From a virus: a DNA stretch of 20,347 nucleotides. Both the position numbers and the translations under genes were made by a program. Shown in pieces: positions 1 to 6,002 of this stretch (position 1 is its first letter; the number at the start of each line of letters is the position of its first letter). A model generated the notes under the pieces. The model was not told the origin of the DNA. It saw only the letters and a list, made by a program, of their open reading frames with translations, and did no database searches. Where the stretch lies: the IMG/VR virus record IMGVR_UViG_3300031730_000023, positions 1 to 20,347 of that record; one strand, written 5' to 3'.

Positions 1-866
1 TTCAAGAAGGATTCGTTGGACTGGAAAGAGCCCCCTCCATTTGTCGTCGAAAAGTCCGTGAAGGAGGACGGGGCGCTAAAGGTAATCCGATTTCCATTCC
101 CTACCCATACCCGAGAGGTAAAAGTTTCAATTGTCGTCCCAGAGATACCGAAAGGGAAGATAATACCCGTTGCGGTAGCGGTCACGCCTCCCCCACCGGG
201 AGCCGCTATGGTTACCGTGATGGTATCCCCCACCGCGTAGCCCGTCCCGGCATTTGTAACCGTTATAGCGGTCACAGATTGATTTGTTACCGTGGCGGTG
301 GCTGTAGCGTTAATACCTGCCCCAGAAGTGGTTATAGTGACCGCTGGAACGGAGAGATATTTTGTTCCGGCGTTTGTTATCGTGATTTGGGGGCCAATGG
401 TTCCAGAAGTGTATGCAATGGTTCCATCCCAGACGTAGTAGCCATTTGTCGCGGGAGTAATGATGAGAAGAAATTGGTTTCCCCATTGAGCGGTTTGAGG
501 GAGGGTTGAGCCGGTGTAAAAAGTTCCCGCAATAGTGGTATTGGCCATCGTGTTAAGGTTGACCTGCAAAGCAGATCCGTTATTACGGCACACAAACATA
601 TAGGGCACCCCGGCGAGGACGTAGAACGAGAAATAGACAATGCTGAGGCCTGTGCCGGTGGCATCGTAAACCTTTGTCCCTAGGCCATTGAGCGTCCTCA
701 AATTTCCCTTGCCGATGGGAAAATAGTTCTCCAGCCAGTTAAACTCATTGTCTTCAATAGATTGTCGTGGAGAGCGGGTATTAAGACCCCCAAAATCCTG
801 TAGATCAAAAAGTTGGGCCTCTTTGGGGAGGCCCTTTCTTTGCCCCCCTTGCGGGGATTTATCCAT
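1..866 (-). CDS. DNA-stabilisation / head-completion-like protein, C-terminus cut by window edge
   Basis: The frame is open from ATG at 866 to the left edge, giving 288 codons with no stop, so the gene continues outside the window. The N-terminal stretch around residues 22-55 (FDLQDFGGLNTRSPRQ, then EDNEF, NWLENYFPIGKGNLRTLNG) resembles the start of phage proteins that close the portal and stabilise packaged DNA (P22 gp10-type). I recognise this from memory and rate it moderate. Residues from about 160 on hold two or three beta-rich repeats (ITITNAGTKYLSVPAVTI, AITVTNAGTGYAVGDTI) like those in two other virion proteins here. The start is coupled to the upstream gene: its TAA and this ATG share one base (TAATG), and no Shine-Dalgarno is visible. 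A terminator-like hairpin lies inside codons 11-20. It could also be a tail-spike or tail-fibre anchor. Confidence 0.75.
   Translation of the reverse strand, partial: MDKSPQGGQRKGLPKEAQLFDLQDFGGLNTRSPRQSIEDNEFNWLENYFPIGKGNLRTLNGLGTKVYDATGTGLSIVYFSFYVLAGVPYMFVCRNNGSALQVNLNTMANTTIAGTFYTGSTLPQTAQWGNQFLLIITPATNGYYVWDGTIAYTSGTIGPQITITNAGTKYLSVPAVTITTSGAGINATATATVTNQSVTAITVTNAGTGYAVGDTITVTIAAPGGGGVTATATGIIFPFGISGTTIETFTSRVWVGNGNRITFSAPSSFTDFSTTNGGGSFQSNESFL
807..834 (-). terminator. Intrinsic terminator-like hairpin inside the start of the next gene
   Basis: GGGCCTC (815-821) and GAGGCCC (828-834) form a perfect 7-bp stem with a 6-base loop. On the minus strand the stem is followed by AAC and five T residues (811-807). 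A second small hairpin, CCCC-GCAA-GGGG on the minus strand, sits just upstream at 845-856. The plus-strand side is also followed by a T-rich stretch, so it could act both ways. It falls within the first 20 codons of the 866 gene, so it would be an attenuator rather than a simple end signal. It is read from sequence only. Confidence 0.5.
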
Positions 867-1339
867 TAGGGGGTTGCGCTATCAGCTTGAGCCACGGGAT
901 TCAGGGTGCGCTCTAAAACCCGGACATCAATCAGGGTCGAGGGGGAGGGGGCGGTAAGGGTTAAGCCATATTGGCCAAGCTGGTTATTCATAATAGTGGT
1001 AATTGAACCACCAAATTGACCGGTAGCCACGCCGTAAGTACCAACGACAGTGGCGGTAATCACGTTGCCCGAACCCAAACCAGTGCCGGGCTGTACGGTG
1101 CCAAAAATAGAGGAGGAAATATTGATCGTCCCCGAGGCACCGCGAACCAGGAAAGAGAGGGCTGCACCCGGAAGACCCGAGGGAGTGAACAGAGGAGTAG
1201 TTTGGGTGACGTTAATGGGAAGGGTATAAGAAATCCCCCAGGTCGTCTGAGTACCGTTTACAATAATCTTAGTCCACGAGCCATTTGCCGCAAAGGCGGG
1301 GGTTGCCAGTAGAGCTAGGGCAAATACGAGTTTCTTCAT
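866..1339 (-). CDS. Small secreted-type protein in the virion operon
   Basis: About 157 aa. It begins MKKLVFALALLATPAFA, a clear Sec signal peptide (two Lys, a hydrophobic core, AFA cleavage site), followed by AANGSWTKII. The mature part is rich in Thr, Gly, Val and Ile with no Cys, and looks beta-rich. AAGGA at 1351-1347 lies 7 bases before ATG 1339 and 4 before ATG 1342, so 1339 is chosen; 1342 and 1372 are in-frame alternatives. It overlaps the downstream start by one base. The mature N-terminus shares a GSW-x-KI pattern with the other signal-peptide protein at 2288-2587. The role is unknown; an envelope-directed or virion-associated protein is possible. A gene for an exported protein between the adaptor and the stabilisation gene is unusual. 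Confidence 0.75.
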   Translation of the reverse strand: MKKLVFALALLATPAFAANGSWTKIIVNGTQTTWGISYTLPINVTQTTPLFTPSGLPGAALSFLVRGASGTINISSSIFGTVQPGTGLGSGNVITATVVGTYGVATGQFGGSITTIMNNQLGQYGLTLTAPSPSTLIDVRVLERTLNPVAQADSATP

Positions 1340-1385
1340 CATCAATTCCTTTATGCGATAATTTTGCAACACTTATGGGTTTACG

Positions 1386-2288
1386 TCAATAGTACGAGGG
1401 AACGCCCCCGCCTTCACTTGAAGCTCTTGAGGTTTGGAGGCGCATCAGCCACTTGGCGTAGAAATCTTTGGCGTCCTCATCTCTCTGTGCGTATTCGTAA
1501 TAGAGATAAGTGGCGTAATAGGGCACTGCCTCGCTCCATGGATACGGAACGGCATCTTGGGCGGCAGTGGATGAGGACGTAATGTCCAAGGGAAGACAAA
1601 CACAGTCCCAATCCATCTCCCACGCCTGGGAGGGAATCGGATACAGGTAAATCGAGCCGTTATCTCCGAAGGAATATTGGGACCATATCGCAACATTACC
1701 ATATTGTTGAGGGTAAACATTGCACTGTGCCTGGTAATTCAACCAATCCAACTGATAGAGGGCTGGCTTTGTAGACCCATTAGAAACAGCCACTTGCAAG
1801 ACCTTGAGTATCCGGTCAACCCCTGTAGTAAGCTTTACTGTCGAGTTGACCAAAGTAAAGGGATATACTTGTTGATTAGTTACTGTATTCATTGAAGTGT
1901 TTATAGTAGCTGTTGCGGTTGCTCCGGAACCCGTTGAATCGGTAATCGTCATAGTTACCGTTCCGGTGAAATTAAACCCCCCATCAACCACGGTAATGGC
2001 AGTGACGGCCCCTGCAACAACAGTTGCTGTAAATATGGCAGACTGTCCTAGCCCTCCTGAGGCGGTAATTGTTGGGGAACTGGAATAAGCCGAGCCTCCT
2101 GCGGTTACGGTAACTGCCGAAATCGTCCCTCCCGAGGCTCTGACACGAATACATTCCCCCCTTTCAGCCGTTTTTACGCGCGCCTGGTTAATCATATTCG
2201 TAAGAATGGTCGCAGAGACAGCTTGAGAAGACGAATCCCGGATAAGAATCCGGGTGTTCGTTGTGTACTGAGCGAGGGTTTGACCCAT
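1386..2288 (-). CDS. Head-tail adaptor-like protein with inserted beta repeats
   Basis: 300 aa. Residues 4-50 (LAQYTTNTRILIRDSSSQAV, then a helix with INQARVKTAERGECIRV) match the usual start of phage head-tail adaptors that dock on the portal, where a short helical segment of the type 'LxxxR..LRD....SxxxLxxxINxAR' is typical. Residues 210-300 (YLYPIPSQAWEMDWDCVCLP, WSEAVPYYATYLYYEYAQR) fit the conserved C-terminal half of this group. Residues 52-131 are a Gly/Thr/Ala-rich insert with two repeats (AVTVTAGGSAYSSSPTI; AITVVDGGFNFTGTVTM) that ordinary adaptors lack. The start is coupled to the preceding gene by TAATG, with no good Shine-Dalgarno. Adaptor assignment is by family memory; the insert is seen directly. 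Confidence 0.72.
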   Translation of the reverse strand: MGQTLAQYTTNTRILIRDSSSQAVSATILTNMINQARVKTAERGECIRVRASGGTISAVTVTAGGSAYSSSPTITASGGLGQSAIFTATVVAGAVTAITVVDGGFNFTGTVTMTITDSTGSGATATATINTSMNTVTNQQVYPFTLVNSTVKLTTGVDRILKVLQVAVSNGSTKPALYQLDWLNYQAQCNVYPQQYGNVAIWSQYSFGDNGSIYLYPIPSQAWEMDWDCVCLPLDITSSSTAAQDAVPYPWSEAVPYYATYLYYEYAQRDEDAKDFYAKWLMRLQTSRASSEGGGVPSYY

Positions 2289-2587
2289 TACGGCGTGGTC
2301 GGGGTCGGGAAGTTACAAGCCGTAGCAGGAGCAACAATCTTCACCCATGAGCCAGTTGTGGTGTTACTTAAAATACACGCTGCTCCCAAGGTGGAGAGGG
2401 CAATTGTACCAGTCACTACTCCAGTGGGAGTGGTGGTGTTCGCTAGGCCTAAAGACATCGCGGTGGCACTGACAAAATAGGAGCCGCTAATCGCCGTGCC
2501 AGAAGGCCCGTTAAACAGGAAATCATAGGCGTAGGCCGGGCTTACCAGGGTGGCAATCACAGCAACAGTCGTTAAGAGTTTTTTCAT
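2288..2587 (-). CDS. Small signal-peptide protein
   Basis: 99 aa from ATG 2587, chosen because AGGA lies 6 bases upstream; the in-frame ATG at 2593 would abut the Shine-Dalgarno. It starts MKKLLTTVAVIATLVSPAYA, a classical Sec signal peptide with a YA-Y cleavage region. The mature 80 residues are Thr/Ala/Gly-rich with two Cys and end NFPTPTTP. TTGSWVKIV near the end recalls GSWTKII in the 866-1339 protein. It lies between the repeat protein and the adaptor and overlaps the adaptor start by TAATG. The function is not recognised; it may be a virion component processed in the periplasm, or a product acting on the host envelope. Confidence 0.7.
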   Translation of the reverse strand: MKKLLTTVAVIATLVSPAYAYDFLFNGPSGTAISGSYFVSATAMSLGLANTTTPTGVVTGTIALSTLGAACILSNTTTGSWVKIVAPATACNFPTPTTP

Positions 2588-2595
2588 GTCCATTC

Positions 2596-3705
2596 CTATG
2601 CTTGCGTTTGTACCAAAATCCAGTCTGACTGACCTCCAACGGTCGGCGTGGCTAGAGTAAGACCCGAGGCGCCCGAGGCGTTGGCGTTTGTAATCACACC
2701 AACGGGCACGGACTCAAAGAGTCCGTTGTCGTCAATGGCAATTGTAGTGATTGCACCAGCCACAACAGTGGCCACGCCATCCGCTGGGCGGTTATTCAGA
2801 CTCGGGTTGTTGGTAATCAGGTAGGCCGTAGTCGATTCAGACACAAAGCCCCCCGAAGTCGTATAACGTGTCCCAGCAACAAAACCAGTACCACCGGCAC
2901 TCACAGTCTGGCCCGTGACCACTAGGCACATAATCGCCGTGGCCGCCGCAGAAGCACCACCACCACCGCTAAAGGAAATGGTTGGTACAGAAGTAAGCGC
3001 TGTCCCTTGATAGGTGACAATCAGAGCATTAACCGTACCCGCACCCGTAAGGGCCAGAGTAGCCGTAGCAGGCGTAATCGGAGTCGTTGCCGAATTCAGA
3101 TTCGGGTCAGAAGGATCAGAGAAGAAGGTAATGGTCGGCTGGAAGCCGCCCGCGCCAGTAATCGAGCCGTAACCCGCACCTTGAGAGGTGATAGTCACCG
3201 AGGAAACTACACCATTTGTCAAGGTAGCGTAACCTTGCGCACCAATACCCGGAGTTGAAGTATTACCCTTGTTCGGGGCGTCAATGACCACGCGCGGCGG
3301 GACAGTGTAGTTAGACCCACCACTCACGATGGTTACCGTAGTCGAGACCACTTGACCCATCACTGCTACCGCAGTCGCACCACCAGAACTAAAGGCTACC
3401 GCTGGGGCAGAGGTATATCCCGTGCCTGCATTCGTCACCCAACCATCAATCACACAACCTGACAGGTTGGCCAGACGGTAGTTAGAGCCGTCCGAGTGAA
3501 AGGGGGTCGTATCGTTTACAGGTTGAAATCCCGTCCAGGCTTGTTTAACCGGGTCAAACCACTGTAGAAACGTGTAAGGGCCAGTTTGAATAATCAATTG
3601 ACCAGCCGGAAGGGTGCGGGTCGTCCCCGCATTCAGGGTCTCTACGTTAGTGCGGAGTTGACCGAGGTTGAACCCGTTACTGGTGCCATCGTTGTAATAA
3701 GCCAT
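2596..3705 (-). CDS. Repeat-rich virion protein (decoration, fibre or connector type)
   Basis: 369 aa, directly downstream of the major capsid gene; AGGAG overlaps the capsid stop and lies 6 bases before the ATG. Residues 1-80 form a separate N-terminal region (NLGQLRTNVETLNAGTTRTL, then an LQWFDP segment). From about residue 88 the protein is built of degenerate beta repeats of about 40 residues: GWVTNAGTGYTSAPAVAF, TIVSGGSNYTVPPRVVI, VTITSQGAGYGSI, LIVTYQGTALTSVPTISF, and weaker copies near 268 and 318. It has one Cys pair only and no signal peptide. Its position suggests an abundant virion protein, such as a capsid decoration or fibre-like protein. The exact role is not established by sequence. 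Confidence 0.7.
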   Translation of the reverse strand: MAYYNDGTSNGFNLGQLRTNVETLNAGTTRTLPAGQLIIQTGPYTFLQWFDPVKQAWTGFQPVNDTTPFHSDGSNYRLANLSGCVIDGWVTNAGTGYTSAPAVAFSSGGATAVAVMGQVVSTTVTIVSGGSNYTVPPRVVIDAPNKGNTSTPGIGAQGYATLTNGVVSSVTITSQGAGYGSITGAGGFQPTITFFSDPSDPNLNSATTPITPATATLALTGAGTVNALIVTYQGTALTSVPTISFSGGGGASAAATAIMCLVVTGQTVSAGGTGFVAGTRYTTSGGFVSESTTAYLITNNPSLNNRPADGVATVVAGAITTIAIDDNGLFESVPVGVITNANASGASGLTLATPTVGGQSDWILVQTQA

Positions 3706-3714
3706 TTGATTCTC

Positions 3715-4758
3715 CTAGGTTATCGCCGCCGCAGCAAAGGCCGGGCTCGTGATATTGGTTAGCTGCATGCCGGTCTTGGGTTTCGTACACACAATGTTGT
3801 AAGCCACAAGCATCGCGCCGATATAGGCAACCTGGTTGAGCGGAATGGTGTTTTGGAAGCCTGACCACACAAACGGCGCAGCTTCGCTCAGATAGAGAGC
3901 CAGATAGCGGGTGTTAATCAGGAATCCCGAACCAGCCGGACAGAATGGGTCGGAGAAAATCGGCACATTACCAATCATAATCCCCCGAAAACCCGAACGG
4001 GCCACATCATCCTTACCGAACTGAGAACTCGCAGTGGTTTGGATTTGTTCCAGCGTCATAACGTCCTGGCAGAGGTTTTCCCAGTCCGCGAGGTTCAAAA
4101 CACCAAAGTCGGGGGCCTCACCACCACTCACAGCGGTGCATTGAGAAATCAGACTGTGCATGTTCATGCGGTTGATCTTACCGCCCACGTTAGCGATTGT
4201 GCTTGCGAGAGAAGTATAGGTCACACGGGAGAGGCCACCGTAAGAACTATAGGTCGTACCATCATCGTAGGCTTGAAAGAAGTTAGCCGGGAGGGTCGGG
4301 TCGTTCGGGTTGTTATAAGGAGCAAGACCGTACATCGCCGAGGCCATACCCTTAAGGGTGACGTTCTTCATATCAGCCATACGGGCCTTCAAAATCGGAA
4401 CGATAGACTCGGTGCTTTGCACTACGGCTTCCATCCCAAACATCCCAACGGGTGTAATACCCAGACTCAGGTTGAATTGAAGTTGGCCCGGCACACCAGC
4501 GGTATCCTGGGGTTGTTGGAAGGTTCCCGCATAACCGCTAAAGGCAAACTGCACAAAACTTGCGGTTTGCACGGGAATGGAGATTTGAGAGAGGCCGCCA
4601 CCAGCTTTTTGAGCATTGCGGAGCAGCATCGCCATGGTCGGCAATGCTTGATAAATCTGAATAACAACGGAAGGAATGACCGCGCGGCGGGTCAGAGCTT
4701 GGAGTTGATTCTGGGTTGCGGTTGAAGTACCCGCAAGCATCCCGCCAAATACAGGCAT
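3715..4758 (-). CDS. Major capsid protein
   Basis: 347 aa, right size for an HK97-fold capsid subunit that uses a separate scaffold. It has the expected layout: a short N-terminal arm, a mixed alpha/beta core, DFGVLNLADWENLCQDVMTL and GFRGIMIGNVPIFSDPFCPA in the second half, and a hydrophobic C-terminal strand set (VAYIGAMLVAYNIVCTKP). The gene lies between scaffold and a repeat-rich virion protein, as in many podoviruses. GGGGAG is 8 bases upstream of the ATG, the strongest Shine-Dalgarno in this block, as expected for the most abundant product. The stop of the scaffold gene and this ATG overlap as TAATG. I infer the function from position, size and general resemblance, with good confidence. 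Confidence 0.88.
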   Translation of the reverse strand: MPVFGGMLAGTSTATQNQLQALTRRAVIPSVVIQIYQALPTMAMLLRNAQKAGGGLSQISIPVQTASFVQFAFSGYAGTFQQPQDTAGVPGQLQFNLSLGITPVGMFGMEAVVQSTESIVPILKARMADMKNVTLKGMASAMYGLAPYNNPNDPTLPANFFQAYDDGTTYSSYGGLSRVTYTSLASTIANVGGKINRMNMHSLISQCTAVSGGEAPDFGVLNLADWENLCQDVMTLEQIQTTASSQFGKDDVARSGFRGIMIGNVPIFSDPFCPAGSGFLINTRYLALYLSEAAPFVWSGFQNTIPLNQVAYIGAMLVAYNIVCTKPKTGMQLTNITSPAFAAAAIT

Positions 4759-5273
4759 TAGTTATTCTCCCCTAATATCTTATAAATTTCGTCGTCGGCC
4801 CAGCCCATCGGGTTGTCCACCATTTTATCGGCCTCATCCTTACTCATCCCAAGGCGGCCATTGCCCCAACCGGCATGGTTGGAGACCTGGGCCGGGGTGG
4901 GCCGGAATTGTTCTTGGAAAATCTTGGCGGCCTCTAGGGGGTCGCTCAGCTTGTTTTCTTCCATGGCCTTTTGCACGGCCATGATCCCATCGTCGGTAAA
5001 ACCGAACTGGTTGCGCAAAGTGTCGAGCTTTTCTTTCTGCTCCCACATCTTAGACGACTTATCAATTTTGGCTTCAAAGGCTTCAAGTTTGGCGAGGCGT
5101 TCGGCCAGCGGGCCCATCACAGGCTCTAGCTGATCCGCCGTTGTCACCGCATCCGGGTTTACTTCCTTAGCGAGGGCCTCATAACGGGCACGGGTTTTGG
5201 GATTACTGTAAAGGCGATTGTGCAATTCGGTTGCACGCGCCATTTCGTTAGCCGTCATATCGTCAATGTCCAT
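4758..5273 (-). CDS. Scaffolding protein
   Basis: 171 aa, acidic and almost wholly helical, rich in Glu, Lys, Ala and Met. A coiled-coil-like stretch runs through residues 55-100 (GPLAERLAKLEAFEAKIDKS, WEQKEKLDTLRNQFGF). The C-terminal part (PAQVSNHAGWGNGRLGMSKD, then DEADKMVDNPMGWADDEIYK) would be the capsid-contacting end. Immediate placement upstream of the capsid gene with TAATG overlap is the normal scaffold position. GGAGAG lies a few bases upstream of the ATG. No serine protease motif is visible, so it is not a protease-scaffold fusion. Confidence 0.8.
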   Translation of the reverse strand: MDIDDMTANEMARATELHNRLYSNPKTRARYEALAKEVNPDAVTTADQLEPVMGPLAERLAKLEAFEAKIDKSSKMWEQKEKLDTLRNQFGFTDDGIMAVQKAMEENKLSDPLEAAKIFQEQFRPTPAQVSNHAGWGNGRLGMSKDEADKMVDNPMGWADDEIYKILGENN

Positions 5274-5461
5274 TACTTCTCTCCGCTCTTCCCACCACCG
5301 ACATGCTTAATCGTCATGTCGTTCATGGTCTTCTTTGGCATCGCAGAAGGGCGCGAACCCATGTCCTGATTATTAAAATCAACCTTGACCAGTTGGGAGT
5401 CGCTATCCACCGGCATGTTAATCATCGGGCGGGGAAAGCCACTCTTAAGTTCATCAGCCAT
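5273..5461 (-). CDS. Small virion-operon protein, unknown
   Basis: 62 aa, Met, Lys and Asp rich (FPRPMINMPVDSDSQLVKVD, ending KTMNDMTIKHVGGGKSGEK). AAGGAG lies 6 bases before the ATG, a strong Shine-Dalgarno. It overlaps the preceding gene by 8 bases and the scaffold gene by one (TAATG). No motif or transmembrane segment is visible. Its place between portal and scaffold suggests a minor head protein, but no function can be assigned. Confidence 0.65.
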   Translation of the reverse strand: MADELKSGFPRPMINMPVDSDSQLVKVDFNNQDMGSRPSAMPKKTMNDMTIKHVGGGKSGEK

Positions 5462-5792
5462 TTTGGGCTCCTTGCATACCTTGGCCCCGCATCATGGCGA
5501 CGTAGGGTTGCATTTGTTTCTGTTGCTGGGCGATACCCTGGAGAGCAGTTTGGTCCATACCCGGACTCGCTTCACTCTCAGAGACCACGCCCGAAATCTT
5601 TTTGGTGGCGTCTAAAACCGCATCAAGCATTTTACCCGGCTGTAACATCGGGAGGGCTTGTTGCATTAAATGAACTGCCTGCCGCAAAATCGCCTGTGCA
5701 TTCGCCGTCTCGCCAGGGTTTCCCGAGGCTTGAGACAGGGTGCTAGAGCCCTGCGGCGGTACACCGGTTAATTGCGGAGGCAGTCCAGGCAT
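5454..5792 (-). CDS. Small Gln/Met-rich helical protein, unknown
   Basis: 112 aa. The N-terminus is Pro/Gly-rich (MPGLPPQLTGVPPQGSS), followed by helices with many Gln, Met and Ala (ILRQAVHLMQQALPMLQPGK; GIAQQQKQMQPYVAMMRGQG). Such small proteins are common between portal and scaffold genes. AAAGGAACG precedes the ATG. It overlaps the next gene by 8 bases. No recognised domain; a minor head component is a reasonable guess. Confidence 0.65.
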   Translation of the reverse strand: MPGLPPQLTGVPPQGSSTLSQASGNPGETANAQAILRQAVHLMQQALPMLQPGKMLDAVLDATKKISGVVSESEASPGMDQTALQGIAQQQKQMQPYVAMMRGQGMQGAQNG

Positions 5793-5830
5793 CGTTCCTT
5801 TGGAGGACGCAAGGCGTTAAGCTTTTCAGC

Positions 5831-5878
5831 CTAGCGCTTTTTCTTGCGGCCGCGCTTTTCAAACACTTGTTTGACCAT
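5831..5878 (-). CDS. 15-aa basic leader ORF
   Basis: The frame MVKQVFEKRGRKKKR is followed by TAG. AAAGGA lies 7 bases before the ATG, an ideal spacing, and a sigma70-like promoter is about 85 bases upstream. It would be the first translated frame of the capsid transcript. The product is very basic, with eight Lys or Arg in 15 residues. It could be a leader peptide, a tiny nucleic-acid-binding peptide, or a chance frame. The conserved-looking Shine-Dalgarno is the main support. Confidence 0.4.
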   Translation of the reverse strand: MVKQVFEKRGRKKKR

Positions 5879-5957
5879 CGTTTTATCCTTTAGTTTCCGG
5901 TGCGGGACAGTTGGAACCACTCCGGGTTGGCGACCTCAAAGCTTACGCTCGGTCAGT

Positions 5958-5974
5958 TGTGATTAAAATACAAC
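5958..5974. promoter_or_regulatory. Copy 1 of a TGTGRTTAAAAT motif
   Basis: TGTGATTAAAATACAAC on the plus strand, with outer arms GTTGT and ACAAC (5956-5974). It covers the -10 region of the capsid promoter. Related copies occur at 8245-8262 and, on the other strand, 11652-11668. The recurrence in three non-coding or start-codon positions suggests a regulatory site, but -10 boxes alone could explain part of the likeness. Confidence 0.35.
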
Positions 5975-5990
5975 AGTGAGGTGTTGTCAA
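5962..5990 (-). promoter_or_regulatory. Sigma70-like promoter for the capsid genes
   Basis: On the minus strand TTGACA (5990-5985) is followed, after exactly 17 bases, by TTTAAT (5967-5962). The -35 is a perfect match and the -10 matches 5 of 6. The expected start is near 5955, about 75 bases before the 15-aa ORF. It lies in the only long gap of the structural block, just after the portal stop. Confidence 0.6.
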
Positions 5991-6000
5991 ATAGCAACAC
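5981..6000. promoter_or_regulatory. Inverted repeat around the capsid promoter -35
   Basis: GTGTTG (5981-5986) and CAACAC (5995-6000) are perfect arms around an 8-base centre that overlaps the TTGACA box. A longer alternative pairing, AGGTGT with ACACCT, spans 5979-6004 and reaches the portal stop codon. It may be a repressor operator or a weak hairpin at the portal gene's end; no T-run follows it on the minus strand, so an operator is favoured. Confidence 0.35.
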
Positions 6001-6002
6001 AC

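Noticed and set aside
4039-4725. 228-aa plus-strand frame over the major capsid gene
   Set aside because: His/Arg/Thr-rich frame antisense to a well-supported capsid gene, without initiation signals.
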